Counted from the first letter of the stretch, positions 39,454 through 49,639 are shown. The stretch: 64,000 nt of DNA from Nocardia mangyaensis (GCF_001886715.1 NZ_CP018082.1:310001-374000); one strand, 5' to 3'. The notes: generated by a model from the letters alone, not told the origin. Numbers and translations: made by a program.

Positions 39454-39480
39454 CGTCATGACCAGCTTCTGGTACGACGA

Positions 39481-39553
39481 CGGCACGCCGGAACCACCCT
39501 GGTGCGGACGAGGCCCTCTCCTACGGAGCCGCACCGGTGGTCCCGGCGTGCCG
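39481..39553 (-). terminator. Long hairpin downstream of glxR
   Basis: CGGCACGCCGG/CCGGCGTGCCG, then ACCACC/GGTGGT and GGTGCGG/CCGCACC stack with a bulge or small loop between (24 bp in total). It lies 25 bp past the glxR stop. Confidence 0.7.
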
Positions 39554-39578
39554 AGACGTCGACGTACGTACTACGCGA

Positions 39579-40253
39579 TCAACGAGCGCGGCGGGCCAGA
39601 CGCTCGGAGTCCGAGATCAGCACGCTCTTGCCCTCGAGACGCAGCCACCCGCGATGGGCGAAATCGGCGAGCGCCTTGTTGACGGTTTCCCGGGAAGCGC
39701 CGACCAGCTGGGCGATCTCCTCCTGGGTCAGGTCGTGGGTCACGCGCAGCGCGCCCGCTTCCTGGGTGCCGAAACGCTGTGCGAGCTGCAGCAGCGCCTT
39801 GGCGACGCGACCCGGCACGTCGGTGAAGATCAGGTCGGCGAGGTTGTTGTTGGTGCGGCGAAGGCGTCGGGCCAGTACGCGCAGCAGCTGCTCGGCGATC
39901 TCGGGCCGCTGATCGATCCACGACTTGAGTGCGTCGCGGTCCATCGTCACCGCGCGGACCTCGGTGACCGTGGTGGCGGTCGAGGTACGCGGGCCGGGGT
40001 CGAAGATCGACAGTTCACCGAACATGTCGGACGGACCCATGATGGTCAGCAGGTTTTCCCGGCCGTCGGGTGAGCGACGACCGATCTTCACCTTGCCCGT
40101 CGTGATGATGTACAGCCGATCGCCGGGTTCGCCCTCGTTGAAGATGACGTGGCCGCGCGGAAAATCTACGGGCTGCAGCTGCTTGGCGAGCGCGGCCACC
40201 GCGGTGGGCTCGACGCCTTGGAAGATGCCTGCTCTGGCGAGGGCCTCGTCCAC
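39579..40253 (-). CDS. glxR: CRP-family global regulator GlxR
   Basis: 224 residues. The cAMP-binding beta-roll (about 1-120) reads [20 protein letters not shown], with [12 protein letters not shown] as the phosphate-binding cassette. The [21 protein letters not shown] lies near 170. Nearly identical in these blocks to mycobacterial CRP (Rv3676). The GTG at 40253 gives the family's MDE-type N-terminus and is preceded by AAGGAG; the longer frame to 40307 is rejected. Confidence 0.96.
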   Translation of the reverse strand: MDEALARAGIFQGVEPTAVAALAKQLQPVDFPRGHVIFNEGEPGDRLYIITTGKVKIGRRSPDGRENLLTIMGPSDMFGELSIFDPGPRTSTATTVTEVRAVTMDRDALKSWIDQRPEIAEQLLRVLARRLRRTNNNLADLIFTDVPGRVAKALLQLAQRFGTQEAGALRVTHDLTQEEIAQLVGASRETVNKALADFAHRGWLRLEGKSVLISDSERLARRAR

Positions 40254-40419
40254 GAATGTGCTCCTTATGGGGATATGGCTTGCGAACCGGCCGAGCGAAT
40301 CGACCAACAGCGCAGTCTACGCGGCATCTCGGCGGCACAGTGACAGACACCACGTAAAGAGTGGATTGCGCGATCTGCGCACACTGTGAACGGGCGGTGC
40401 GCCCGAGGCGAAATGTTGG

Positions 40420-40662
40420 TCAGCTGGCCCGCGCCACGTCCAGGTCGTCGGCGCGTGAGCGGCGCTTGCGCACCCGCGCCACCGCGGCGGGCAGGCCGAG
40501 CTTCGTCAGCTCTTTCACTTCGGCGTTGCTGGCGTTGTCCAGGTACTGCTGAACCTCTTCGTCGGGTTCGAGAAGCTTACGGAGCCGATTCTCGACCCGC
40601 TCCATCCCCAGCGCGAACAGCATCAACAGCACTGGGAAGAGCACCACAGCGAGTCCTTGCAT
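40420..40662 (-). CDS. Small membrane protein upstream of glxR
   Basis: 80 residues: a membrane span (GLAVVLFPVLLMLFALGMER), then a charged soluble tail (LLEPDEEVQQYLDNASNAEV, RVRKRRSRADD). It lies between crp and nth, where mycobacteria keep Rv3675, also a membrane protein. Function unknown. Confidence 0.75.
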   Translation of the reverse strand: MQGLAVVLFPVLLMLFALGMERVENRLRKLLEPDEEVQQYLDNASNAEVKELTKLGLPAAVARVRKRRSRADDLDVARAS

Positions 40663-40754
40663 GACAGGCAGTAAACACGGTCCAGGTCTCAGATGGAACA
40701 CAGCGGGCAAACTGACCGGCCAAGCTTGTCGGGGCGGTTCCGTATGGTGGACAG

Positions 40755-41588
40755 GTGCCCGTTTCTCCCGCTACCGCAGCCACCGGCGATGCCGATTCGG
40801 CCGCGGAAACGCCCGCACGGCCCACCGGAATCTCCGCCGCGCGCAAGCGCAAGAACCGCGCGCTAGCGGCGGAAACGCGGATCGGACTGGTCCGCAGGGC
40901 GCGCCGGATGAACCGCACGCTCGGCGAAGCCTTCCCCGGCGCGCACTGCGAGCTCGACTTCACAACGCCGCTCGAGTTGGCCGTCGCGACGATCCTGTCC
41001 GCCCAGTGCACCGACGTCCGCGTGAACCTCACCACTCCCGCGTTGTTCGCCAGGTATCCCAGCGCGCGCGCCTACGCCGAGGCCAACCGTGCCGAGCTGG
41101 AGGAATACATCAGGCCCACCGGGTTCTACCGGAACAAGACCAGTTCGCTGATCGGGCTCGGTCAGGCTCTCGAGACGCAGTACGACGGTGAGTTGCCTCA
41201 CACGATGGCGGAATTGGTCAAGCTTCCCGGCATCGGACGCAAGACTGCGAATGTCATCCTCGGGAATGCCTTCGATGTGCCGGGTATCACGGTCGACACG
41301 CACTTCGGCCGCCTGGTGCGCCGCTGGAAGTGGACCGGGGAAGAGGATCCGGTCAAGGTCGAACACGCGGTCGGCGAGCTGATCGAGCGCAAGGAGTGGA
41401 CGATGCTCTCGCATCGGGTGATCTTTCATGGTCGCCGGGTGTGTCATGCGCGCAAACCGGCATGCGGTGCCTGCGTGCTCGCCAATGATTGCCCGTCCTT
41501 CGGTACCGGCCCGACCGATCCTGCCGTCGCGGCCACGCTGGTGAAGGGTCCTGAGCGCGAGCATCTGCTGGACATGGTCGGCCTGTGA
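40755..41588 (+). CDS. nth: Endonuclease III
   Basis: 277 residues, with a basic N-terminal extension of about 45. [11 protein letters not shown] near 158 is the helix-hairpin-helix; the catalytic Asp is in ITVDTHF near 181; the [4Fe-4S] cysteines are 231, 238, 241 and 247 in [17 protein letters not shown]. It excises oxidised pyrimidines. TATGGT lies 7 bp before GTG 40755, suggesting a leaderless message. The downstream gene overlaps by 4 bp. Confidence 0.96.
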   Translation: MPVSPATAATGDADSAAETPARPTGISAARKRKNRALAAETRIGLVRRARRMNRTLGEAFPGAHCELDFTTPLELAVATILSAQCTDVRVNLTTPALFARYPSARAYAEANRAELEEYIRPTGFYRNKTSSLIGLGQALETQYDGELPHTMAELVKLPGIGRKTANVILGNAFDVPGITVDTHFGRLVRRWKWTGEEDPVKVEHAVGELIERKEWTMLSHRVIFHGRRVCHARKPACGACVLANDCPSFGTGPTDPAVAATLVKGPEREHLLDMVGL

Positions 41589-42244
41589 GCGAACCTGCCC
41601 CATCGCCGCTGCGGCGGCCCGCACTGCGCTGGGCGCTCGCCGCGCTGATTCTCGTCACAGCCGCCGCGGTGGCGCTGTGGCCGCGTGGCGGTTCCGACAC
41701 CGCCGCGCCGATGACGCCGCCCTCATCTCAGCCCACGGGCGTGTCGGCGCAGGAACGCGCGGCGGCCGGACTGGACCCGTGTCCCGTCCCGGCGCCCGAT
41801 GTCCAAGGTGCCGGTCCGCTGGCCGGGCTGACCCTCGACTGCCTGGCCGACGGGTCGTCCGGCGATCTCGCCGCCGCCCTGGCGGGCAAACCCGCGCTGC
41901 TCAATCTGTGGGCCTACTGGTGTGGCCCCTGTGCCGTGGAACTGCCGCACCTGCAGGAATTCGCTCAGCACGCCGGCTCGGAACTCACCGTGTTGACCGT
42001 ACACAGCGATCCCGACGAGGCGAAGGCGCTGGCGCGGCTGAGTGGTCTCGACATCACCCTGCCCGGTGTCTCTGACCCGCAGGCGAGCGTGCGTACCGCG
42101 GTCGGCGCCCCCGCGGTGCTGCCGATCTCGGTGCTGGTGCGGGCCGACGGTTCGATCGCGAGCGTCGAAGTGCGTACCTTCACCGACGTGGCCGACATCG
42201 CCGACACGGTGGCGGACAAGCTCGGAGTTCGGATCGCGGTATGA
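41585..42244 (+). CDS. Membrane-anchored TlpA-like thioredoxin
   Basis: 219 residues. A signal anchor ([20 protein letters not shown]) precedes a thioredoxin fold with WCGPC at 112-116 and the cis-Pro in [10 protein letters not shown]. Two extra cysteines (DPCP, LDCLADG) lie before it. Extracytoplasmic thiol-disulfide exchange is likely. Overlaps nth and the Nudix gene by ATGA-type stops, as in mycobacteria (Rv3673c). Confidence 0.93.
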   Translation: MSEPAPSPLRRPALRWALAALILVTAAAVALWPRGGSDTAAPMTPPSSQPTGVSAQERAAAGLDPCPVPAPDVQGAGPLAGLTLDCLADGSSGDLAAALAGKPALLNLWAYWCGPCAVELPHLQEFAQHAGSELTVLTVHSDPDEAKALARLSGLDITLPGVSDPQASVRTAVGAPAVLPISVLVRADGSIASVEVRTFTDVADIADTVADKLGVRIAV

Positions 42245-42987
42245 CGAAGGGTGCGGATGTGCGTGGTGTAGCGGGACTGGACGATTCCGGCCTGCCGTCC
42301 TGGTTGCGTCCCGCGATCAGAACCGGCGGCCCCGACGCCGCCGACACCCTCGCCACCTCCCGCGCGCTGCGCCGGGCCATGTCGATCACCGGGAAGCCGC
42401 GCCAGGCCGCCGTCCTCGTGCTGTTCGGTGGTTCACCCGAACCCGACCCCGGCGCGCCGGGTGGCCTACCCGCCGACGCCGAGGTGCTGCTGACCCAACG
42501 GGCATCGACGATGCGTCAGCACGGCGGCCAGATCGCCTTCCCCGGCGGCGCCGAGGACCCCGGCGACGACGGCCCGGTCGGTACCGCGCTGCGTGAGGCC
42601 GTCGAGGAGACCGGCCTCGACCCCGCCGGCGTCCAACCTTTCGCGGCGCTGCCGAAGCTGTTCGTGCCGCCGTCGAAGTTCGACGTGACCCCGATCCTCG
42701 GCTATTGGCGGGAGCCGAGCGCGGTCCGCGTGGTCGACCTGGGCGAGACCGAACGTGTCGTCTGTGTACCGCTGACCGAATTGCTCGATCCGGCACACAG
42801 ATTCATGGTGCGTGGCAGTCTCGGCTACCAGAGCCCCGCGTTCCAGGTCGACGGCATGCTGGTGTGGGGACTCACCGGCGGTATCCTCGCCGGCATCATC
42901 AAAACAGCTGGGTGGGAACGAGACTGGGATCGGGGCGACGTGCGTGACTTGGAGAGTTCGCTGGCTGCGGTCGGAATGACCCTGTGA
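42241..42987 (+). CDS. Nudix CoA pyrophosphatase
   Basis: 248 residues. The CoA-specific block QHGGQIAFPGGAEDPGD runs into the Nudix helix LREAVEETGLD; the LxxTxxR-like RASTMRQHGGQ is the UPF0035 signature. It hydrolyses CoA and its derivatives. Fourth overlapping gene of the nth group. Confidence 0.93.
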   Translation: MTKGADVRGVAGLDDSGLPSWLRPAIRTGGPDAADTLATSRALRRAMSITGKPRQAAVLVLFGGSPEPDPGAPGGLPADAEVLLTQRASTMRQHGGQIAFPGGAEDPGDDGPVGTALREAVEETGLDPAGVQPFAALPKLFVPPSKFDVTPILGYWREPSAVRVVDLGETERVVCVPLTELLDPAHRFMVRGSLGYQSPAFQVDGMLVWGLTGGILAGIIKTAGWERDWDRGDVRDLESSLAAVGMTL

Positions 42988-43063
42988 GCGAGCGTAGCGA
43001 GCGGCAAATCGACACAGCCGCCATCGCGGTCATACTGGAGCCGAGCGCCGGCGAGGCGCAAGG

Positions 43064-44257
43064 ATGAGCGCGTCGGCATGGCTCGATATCGCGGTGGTGC
43101 TGATCGCGCTGGTCGCGGCGTCCACCGGCTGGCGCCAGGGCGCGGTGGCCTCGGCGCTGGCGTTCTTCGGGGTCGCGCTCGGCGCGGTCGCCGGCATTCT
43201 GATCGCGCCGCACATCCTCCAGCACCTCAGTGAGGGCCGCAGCCGGGTACTGGGCGGCATCCTGCTGATCGTGCTGCTGGTGATCATCGGCGAGGTCGCG
43301 GGCATGGTGCTCGGCCGGGCCGCGCGGTCGGGCATGCGCCATCCCGTGGCGCGTGGGGTCGACAGTGTGGTGGGCGCGGTGCTGCAGGCGGCGACCGTGC
43401 TGGTCGCGGCCTGGCTGCTGGCGTTGCCGCTGGCCACCGCGTCGCAGCCGGGTGTCGCGGCCGCCATCAACGGGTCGCGGGTACTCGCCGACGTCAACGC
43501 GGTGGCGCCGAGCTGGCTGCGCAAGCTGCCCAACGAGTTCTCCAAGCTGCTCAACACCTCCGGGCTGCCGGATGTCATCGGGCCGTTCGGCCGGGCGCCG
43601 ATCGCCGCGGTGGAACCGCCCGACCCGAGCGTGCTCGCCAGCCCCGTCGCGGTCTCACTGCAACAGAGTGTGCTGCGCATCCGCGGTACCGCCCCCAGTT
43701 GCCAGCGGGCGCTGGAGGGCTCGGGCTTCGTCGTCGCGCCCGAGCGCGTGATGACCAACGCGCACGTCGTCGCGGGGACCCAGAGCGTGTCGGTCGATAC
43801 GGCGCGCGGCGCGCTCGAGGCGAGCGTGGTGCTGTTCGACCCATCCAAGGACATCGCGGTGCTCGCGGTGCCGGGTCTGACGGCGCCCGTCATCCCGCGG
43901 GCGCCGCAGCCCGCCGGTTCGGGGGAGAGCGCGATCGTGCTCGGCTATCCGGGTGGCGGGCCGTACACGGCCAGTGCGGCGCGGGTACGCGAGACGCTGG
44001 ATCTCACCGGGCCGACCATCCATCGTGACGGCACTGTCGAGCGTGAGGTGTACACGGTGCGCGGTCAGGTTCGGGCGGGTAATTCCGGTGGACCGCTCGT
44101 CGACACCGAGGGGCAGTTGCTCGGTGTGGTGTTCGGCGCGGCGGTGACCGATGACGACACGGGGTATGTGCTGACGCTCGATGAGGTCGGTGGTGAGCTG
44201 GCGTCGGCGCCTGGTGTGAGTACGCCGGTGGATACGGGTGCGTGCGTTCTGAGCTGA
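43064..44257 (+). CDS. marP: Membrane serine protease MarP
   Basis: 397 residues. Four N-terminal membrane helices (CvpA-like, 1-165) are followed by a periplasmic chymotrypsin-like domain: H234 in TNAHVVAG, D263 in DIAVLAV and S341 in GNSGGPL. APSCQ and ACVLS cysteines can form the known redox-sensitive disulfide. MarP protects mycobacteria from acid. The 76-bp gap before it has a GAGCGAGCGTAGCGAGCGG palindrome. Confidence 0.95.
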   Translation: MSASAWLDIAVVLIALVAASTGWRQGAVASALAFFGVALGAVAGILIAPHILQHLSEGRSRVLGGILLIVLLVIIGEVAGMVLGRAARSGMRHPVARGVDSVVGAVLQAATVLVAAWLLALPLATASQPGVAAAINGSRVLADVNAVAPSWLRKLPNEFSKLLNTSGLPDVIGPFGRAPIAAVEPPDPSVLASPVAVSLQQSVLRIRGTAPSCQRALEGSGFVVAPERVMTNAHVVAGTQSVSVDTARGALEASVVLFDPSKDIAVLAVPGLTAPVIPRAPQPAGSGESAIVLGYPGGGPYTASAARVRETLDLTGPTIHRDGTVEREVYTVRGQVRAGNSGGPLVDTEGQLLGVVFGAAVTDDDTGYVLTLDEVGGELASAPGVSTPVDTGACVLS

Positions 44258-44398
44258 GTTCCGCTTTCGCTGGTTCGCTCTCGTTCTGCCTGGTAGTGCG
44301 TGGTCGGTGGCGGGTTTAGGCGTTGGTGTGTGGTTCGGGACTGCGTGGGCGGTTCTCGAGTGTTGATGTGGCTGGGAGCGCGGGAGGTGGTTGCTGGC

Positions 44399-45385
44399 TC
44401 AGGGGGAGACGAGGTCGTCTTTCGGGGAGCCGTTGACGCCGTTCTGTTCGCGCCAGCGGGTGGTGAGGACTTCGTTGACCCGGATGGGGTTTTCCTGGTG
44501 GGCGTAGTGGCCTGCGTCGGGGATGGTCACCAGGGTGCGGTGGGGGGACAGGCGGGCGCCGCGGCGGACGGTGGCGGGCAGGAGGTAGGGGTCCTGCTCG
44601 CCGCGCAGGGCCAGCACGGGGATGTCGATGGGGGTGCGCATGGTGGCCATGAAGCGTTTGCCGTCGGGGCGCCACTGGCTGCGGAAAGCCCAGCGCTGGT
44701 ATTCGAGGGCGCTGTGGGCGGCGCCGGGGATGCGGATGGCCTCGCGCATCCTGGCCGCGGTCTCGGTGAATTCGGCGCTACGTGACCAGGATTTGCCGAC
44801 ACGGGCGCGCAGTAGCCGCTCCACTTCGGCGCCGTTGTCGCGGGTGAGCAGGTTCTCGGGGTAGCGCGGCAGCTGGTAGCGCAGGAAATCGGGGAGCCAG
44901 GTGGCGCGCTGGGCGGAGTCGCGCAGGACGGCGCGTTTGAGCGCGGCCGGATGGGGCGAGCTCACCAGGGCGATCGAACGGACCAGCCGGGGATGCAGCA
45001 CCGCGGTCGCCCAGCAGACCAGTCCGCCGTCGGCATGGCCGACCAGGGTGGCCTCGGTGTGGCCGAGGGCGCGGATGAGGCCGGCGATGTCACCGGCGAG
45101 GGTCCAGCCGTCGTAGCCGCGCGGCGGCTTGTCGGAATCGCCGTAGCCGCGCAGGTCCACGGCGACGGTGCGATAGCCGTGGTCGGCCAGCCCGGTCAGC
45201 TGGTGCCGCCACGACCACCAGAAGTCGGCGAAACCGTGCAGCAGCAGCACCAGTGGCGCGTCGGAGCGCTCCGGCGTGTCGGCTTCGACGACGTGGAAAC
45301 GGATCCCGTTGGCGTGCACATCCCGGTGGGTCCACGGTCCGCCGTAGCGGACGCTGGAGGGATCCGGGAATGAGTTGGACGACAC
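44399..45385 (-). CDS. ephE: Alpha/beta hydrolase, epoxide hydrolase EphE-like
   Basis: 328 residues. HGFADFWWSWRHQL is the oxyanion-hole region. In VGHADGGLVCW the elbow residue is Asp, as in epoxide hydrolases. EQDPYL holds the acid and GHYAHQENP the catalytic His. Same position as M. tuberculosis Rv3670. The gap 44258-44398 resembles the tail of the dispersed repeats (GTGGCTGGGAGCGCGGGAGG). Confidence 0.88.
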   Translation of the reverse strand: MSSNSFPDPSSVRYGGPWTHRDVHANGIRFHVVEADTPERSDAPLVLLLHGFADFWWSWRHQLTGLADHGYRTVAVDLRGYGDSDKPPRGYDGWTLAGDIAGLIRALGHTEATLVGHADGGLVCWATAVLHPRLVRSIALVSSPHPAALKRAVLRDSAQRATWLPDFLRYQLPRYPENLLTRDNGAEVERLLRARVGKSWSRSAEFTETAARMREAIRIPGAAHSALEYQRWAFRSQWRPDGKRFMATMRTPIDIPVLALRGEQDPYLLPATVRRGARLSPHRTLVTIPDAGHYAHQENPIRVNEVLTTRWREQNGVNGSPKDDLVSP

Positions 45386-45440
45386 GCCGATCGAGCCTAG
45401 TGGGCGGGACCGGCCGTGGCGACCGGGCCCACCCGGCGCG

Positions 45441-45929
45441 TCATCGACTGCTCGACTTCTCCAGCGACGGCGTGTGCTCGCGATGGGCCAGCGCCTGCGG
45501 CAGCACCTCCGCGGTCTGTTTGAGCGAGTCGATCGTCTTCTCCGGCGCGCGGACCTTCTTGACCTTGCGGTACCCGAGGAAGGCGAGCAGCGCGGTTGTC
45601 AGCACCATCAGCGCGAACACGATCAGGAACGCGGCCCAGCGGTCGAGCCACACGGCGATCAGTTCGGCGAGGAAGAAGAAAAAGAAGAACGAGCTGAACA
45701 GCAGCACCGTCAGGGCCAGAACGAAGAACACACTGCCGGTGAGACCCTTGCGGATCTCGCCGGTGACCTCGGCCTTGGCCAGTGCCACCTCGGCGCGCAC
45801 CAGCGTCGACATCTGCTCGGTCGCGTCGCGGACGAGGCTGCCGACGCTGGCGGATCCGGGCGGATTCGCGTCGGTCAACGGGATGGAAGTGACCGTGCGA
45901 CCGTCATTTCCGCCTTGGGTGTAACTCAA
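45441..45929 (-). CDS. Phage-holin-family (Hol_Tc) membrane protein
   Basis: 162 residues: a cytosolic helix with alternating charges (SVGSLVRDATEQMSTLVRAEVALAKAE), two spans (VFFVLALTVLLFSSFFFFFF, AAFLIVFALMVLTTALLAF) and a basic tail. This matches the 'putative actinobacterial holin-X' family, conserved and not phage-derived. The TTG at 45929 overlaps the nhaA stop. Confidence 0.88.
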   Translation of the reverse strand: MSYTQGGNDGRTVTSIPLTDANPPGSASVGSLVRDATEQMSTLVRAEVALAKAEVTGEIRKGLTGSVFFVLALTVLLFSSFFFFFFLAELIAVWLDRWAAFLIVFALMVLTTALLAFLGYRKVKKVRAPEKTIDSLKQTAEVLPQALAHREHTPSLEKSSSR

Positions 45930-47158
45930 CTTCGTCGACCCTTCTCTGTCCGTTTGTGCTCGTCCGCATCGCGGCGCGCCTGGTGCACACGTCCTCGGCG
46001 CAACAGTAGCGCCGATCCGATCAGCGACGCAGCCATGGAGGTCACCAGGACCGCGGCCTTCGCCAGATCCATGGCGTCGGTACCGACCTCGGTCAGCGCG
46101 AGTTCCGCCACAAGCAGGCTAACGGTGAACCCGATCGCGCCGAGTACCGACAGGGCGAACATGTCGCGATTCCCGAGTCCGGCGGGGCGTTTCACCCAGC
46201 CGAGCCGGATCATCAACCAACTGACTCCGAAGATTCCGATCACCTTGCCGAACAGCAGTCCGCAGATGATCGCCAGCGACAACCGGTCGGTGAACAGCGA
46301 ACCGAAGACCGCGCTGTTGAGCGGTACGCCGGAGGCGAACAGCGCGAACAGCGGTACACAGAACCCGGCCGAGATCGGCTGTACGACATGCTCGAGGTGG
46401 GTGGCGGGGGCGGTTCGCTCGCCCGGATCGGTGCGCACCCTGGTGAGCAGACCGAGCGCGACACCGGCCAGCGTCGGATGAATGCCCGCCTCGTGCAGCG
46501 CGTACCAGCACACCAGCGCGACCGGGAGGTAGAACAGCGGCGTGTGCAGACGTCGCCGCTGTGCCAGCGCCCAGGCCGCGCAGCAGGCCAGTGCCACGCC
46601 CAGCCACAGCATCGACAGCGTGGCGGTGAACAGCACCGCGATCACGACGATGGCGAGCAGATCGTCGACCACGGCCAGACTCAACAGGAACACCCGGGCG
46701 CTGGGCGGAATCCGCGAACCGGTCATGGCGAGCACCGCGAGTGCGAAGGCGATATCGGTGGCGACGGGGATGGCCCAGCCCCGGTCCATGCCGGGCACGC
46801 CGTAGCCGATCGTGAACGCGATCAGCGCCGGGACGATGACGCCCCCGACCGCCGCGATGACCGGCAGCGCGGCCCGCTTCGGATCGGCGAGCTCGCCGAC
46901 GGCGAACTCGCGTTTGAGCTCGAGCCCGGCGACGAAGAAGAAGACCGCGAGCAGCCCGTCCTTGGTCCAGTCGGCCAGCGTGAGATCCAGGTGCAGGGCG
47001 GGGATACTCAGCTGGGTGTCGACCATCGTCTGATAGCTCGCGCCCCACGGCGAGTTCACCCAGATCAGGGCGACCGCGGCGGCGATGAGCAGCAGCGCGC
47101 CGCCGACGGTCTCGGTACGGAGATATCGGGTGAGTTCGGAGCGAACACGGGTGATCAA
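45926..47158 (-). CDS. nhaA: Na+/H+ antiporter NhaA
   Basis: 410 residues, about eleven membrane helices. ATDIAFALAVLAM and AVVDDLLAIVVIAVLF carry the paired Asp residues of the ion site; VGGVIVPALI and KREFAVGEL are family blocks. TTG 47158 starts the conserved protein; the ribosome site is weak. Cotranscribed with the holin-like gene. Confidence 0.95.
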   Translation of the reverse strand: MITRVRSELTRYLRTETVGGALLLIAAAVALIWVNSPWGASYQTMVDTQLSIPALHLDLTLADWTKDGLLAVFFFVAGLELKREFAVGELADPKRAALPVIAAVGGVIVPALIAFTIGYGVPGMDRGWAIPVATDIAFALAVLAMTGSRIPPSARVFLLSLAVVDDLLAIVVIAVLFTATLSMLWLGVALACCAAWALAQRRRLHTPLFYLPVALVCWYALHEAGIHPTLAGVALGLLTRVRTDPGERTAPATHLEHVVQPISAGFCVPLFALFASGVPLNSAVFGSLFTDRLSLAIICGLLFGKVIGIFGVSWLMIRLGWVKRPAGLGNRDMFALSVLGAIGFTVSLLVAELALTEVGTDAMDLAKAAVLVTSMAASLIGSALLLRRGRVHQARRDADEHKRTEKGRRS

Positions 47159-47306
47159 AAGGCAGGCCTCTCGGCAGGGGTCGACAACGCCGTGAGCATG
47201 GCCCGACCAGCGGGTTCACGCTCGCATGTCGACCAGACTTCCCGGCACACCGAGGTCGACTCTAGCGGGGACGGCCGGGATCACCGGTCATCCCCGTGCC
47301 CGCGAC

Positions 47307-49265
47307 TCAGTTGTTCGCGCTACGGATCGCCTCGAAGACTCCCGGATCGACCAGCGTGGAAGTGTCGCCGAGCTCGCGCCCTTCGGCGACGTCACGCAGC
47401 AGCCTGCGCATGATCTTGCCGCTGCGTGTCTTGGGCAGCTCCGGCACGATGTGGATCTCTCGCGGCTTGGCGATCGGACTGATCTGCTTGGAGACCTCGG
47501 CCTTCAGTTCGTCGACCAGACCCGGTCCCGCGTTCGGCGCCGCCTCGCCGGTGAGGATCACGAACGCGGCGATGGCCTGACCGGTGGTGTCGTCGGTCGC
47601 GCCGACCACCGCCGCCTCGGCCACGGCCGGATGTCCGACGAGGGCGGATTCGACCTCGGCGGTGGAGATGCGGTGCCCGGAGATGTTCATGACGTCGTCG
47701 ACGCGACCGAGCACCCAGAGATCGCCGTCGGCGTCGAGCTTGGCGCCGTCACCGGCGAAGTACCAGCCCTGCTCGGCGTAGCGCTCCCAGTAGGTGGTCC
47801 GGTAGCGGTCCATGTCGCCCCAGATCCCGCGCAGCATCGACGGCCACGGCTTGTCCAGCACCAGATAGCCGTTGGCCTCGGTCTCGCCGAGCTGCACCGG
47901 TTTGCCCTCGTCGTCGACGACCTTCGCCGAGATCCCGGGCAGCGGGCGCATGGCCGCGCCTGGCTTGGCCGCGGTGACGCCGGGCAGCGGCGAGATCATG
48001 ATGGCGCCGGTTTCGGTCTGCCACCAGGTGTCCACGATGGGGGTCTGGTTGGCTCCGATGACGTCGCGGTACCAGCGCCAGGCTTCGGGGTTGATGGGTT
48101 CGCCGACGGATCCGAGTAGGCGTAGTGAGCTCAGGTTGTGGGTGTCGGGGATGTCGCGTCCCCATTTCATGAAGGTGCGGATCAGGGTGGGTGCGGTGTA
48201 GTAGATGGTGACGCCGTATTTTTCGATGATCTCGAAGTGGCGGTGTTCGTTGGGTGAGTTGGGGGTGCCTTCGTAGACGACTTGGGTGGTGCGGTTGGCG
48301 AGTGGTCCGTAGACGATGTAGCTGTGTCCGGTGACCCAGCCGATGTCGGCGGTGCACCAGTAGATGTCTTGGCCTGGTTTGTGGTCGAAGACGTTGTGGT
48401 GGGTGTAGGCGGTTTGGGTGAGGTAGCCGCCGGTGGTGTGCAGGATTCCCTTGGGTTTTCCGGTGGTGCCGGAGGTGTAGAGGATGAACAAGGGATGCTC
48501 GGCGGGGAAGGGTTGTGCTTCGTGGGAAGGCGAAGCGAGGGAGACGGTTTCGTGCCACCACAGGTCACGCCCGTCGGTCCACGGCACCTCGGTATCGACC
48601 CGGCGCACCACCAGCACGTGCTCCACCGACGACGGCACATCACCCTTGGCGGCGAGCGCCTCGTCCACGGCCTCCTTGAGCGGTGCGGGCTTGCCGCGCC
48701 GCCACTGGCCGTCGGTGGTGATGATCAGGCGGGCCTGCGCGTCGTCGACCCGCTGGCGCAGCGCGCTCGGCGAGAAACCGGCGAACACCACCGAGTGTGT
48801 CAGCCCGAGCCGTGCACAGGCCAGCATCGCCACGACGGCCTCGGGCACCATCGGCATGTAGATGGCGACCCGGTCGCGCGCCTCGAGCCCGAGTTCGGTC
48901 AGATAGTTCGCCGCGCGGGAGACCTCTTCGAGCAGTTCGCGATAGGTGATCGCGCGCGAATCGCCGGGCTCGCCTTCCCAGTGGAGGGCGATCTGGTCGC
49001 CGTGCCCATCGATGACGTGGCGATCCACGCAGTTGTAGGCGACATTGAGCTCGCCGTCGCCGAACCAGCGCGCGACCGGGGCCGCCGACCAGTCCAGTAC
49101 CTCGGAGAAGGGTTTGTGCCAGTGCAGGCGGTTGGCCTGCTCGGCCCAGAAGCCGCCCCGGTCGGTCTCGCCGCGGTCGTAGAGGGCGGCGCCCGCATTG
49201 GCGGCGGCGGCGAACTCCGTGCTCGGCGGATACGAGTCCTGATGTCCTGCAGCGGTTTCGGTCAT
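47307..49265 (-). CDS. acs: Acetyl-CoA synthetase
   Basis: 652 residues; activates acetate via acetyl-AMP. YTSGTTGKPKGILHTTGGYL near 265 is the AMP-binding motif; WWQTETG and GRVDDVMNISGHR follow. The acetylation-controlled Lys is in RSGKIMRRLLRD near 617. Within 48070-48520 third codon positions change from G to A/C, unlike the rest of the gene (see findings). Confidence 0.97.
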   Translation of the reverse strand: MTETAAGHQDSYPPSTEFAAAANAGAALYDRGETDRGGFWAEQANRLHWHKPFSEVLDWSAAPVARWFGDGELNVAYNCVDRHVIDGHGDQIALHWEGEPGDSRAITYRELLEEVSRAANYLTELGLEARDRVAIYMPMVPEAVVAMLACARLGLTHSVVFAGFSPSALRQRVDDAQARLIITTDGQWRRGKPAPLKEAVDEALAAKGDVPSSVEHVLVVRRVDTEVPWTDGRDLWWHETVSLASPSHEAQPFPAEHPLFILYTSGTTGKPKGILHTTGGYLTQTAYTHHNVFDHKPGQDIYWCTADIGWVTGHSYIVYGPLANRTTQVVYEGTPNSPNEHRHFEIIEKYGVTIYYTAPTLIRTFMKWGRDIPDTHNLSSLRLLGSVGEPINPEAWRWYRDVIGANQTPIVDTWWQTETGAIMISPLPGVTAAKPGAAMRPLPGISAKVVDDEGKPVQLGETEANGYLVLDKPWPSMLRGIWGDMDRYRTTYWERYAEQGWYFAGDGAKLDADGDLWVLGRVDDVMNISGHRISTAEVESALVGHPAVAEAAVVGATDDTTGQAIAAFVILTGEAAPNAGPGLVDELKAEVSKQISPIAKPREIHIVPELPKTRSGKIMRRLLRDVAEGRELGDTSTLVDPGVFEAIRSANN

Positions 49266-49474
49266 GTCGATTCAGCCTCACATGCCTGGTGCGGTCGGGT
49301 CGGTCGCGCGGGCGCAGCCCCGCGTCTTCGACAGTAGTCAACACCGCTGGGCCTCGTGGCTGTTGTCTCGGTGAGGTTTCGCGGGGTGGCCGCTTCGCAC
49401 TGGAATCGCTGGTCGCGGGCGTATCGTTGAGTGGTGCGAAGTCGTGCGGCAGGTATCGCGGGGAGGGGACGTCG

Positions 49475-49639
49475 ATGGATCGGATCGATGCGGAGCGGGC
49501 GGCCGAACTGGAATCGCGGCGGCGCCGGGCGCACACGCCCGCGGCGAAGCGACTCGCCGAGATGTTGTGGCCGGATCGGACCTGGCCGCGAGTGCGCGGG
49601 TTGCATGTGGCCGTCGGCTTCGGGGTAGGCGGCCGGTAG
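49475..49639 (+). CDS. Small basic protein
   Basis: 54 residues, MDRIDAERAAELESRRRRAH then TPAAKRLAEMLWP, preceded by GGGGAGGGG. No family recognised; the frame and site are the only support. It ends 11 bp before the next gene. Confidence 0.45.
   Translation: MDRIDAERAAELESRRRRAHTPAAKRLAEMLWPDRTWPRVRGLHVAVGFGVGGR

Noticed and set aside
40361..40400. CRP-type operator upstream of glxR
   Set aside because: Only single TGTGA-like half sites; no full TGTGA-N6-TCACA palindrome.
45441..45929. Phage holin as sign of a prophage
   Set aside because: The holin-X-like family is a conserved actinobacterial chromosomal gene in this neighbourhood.
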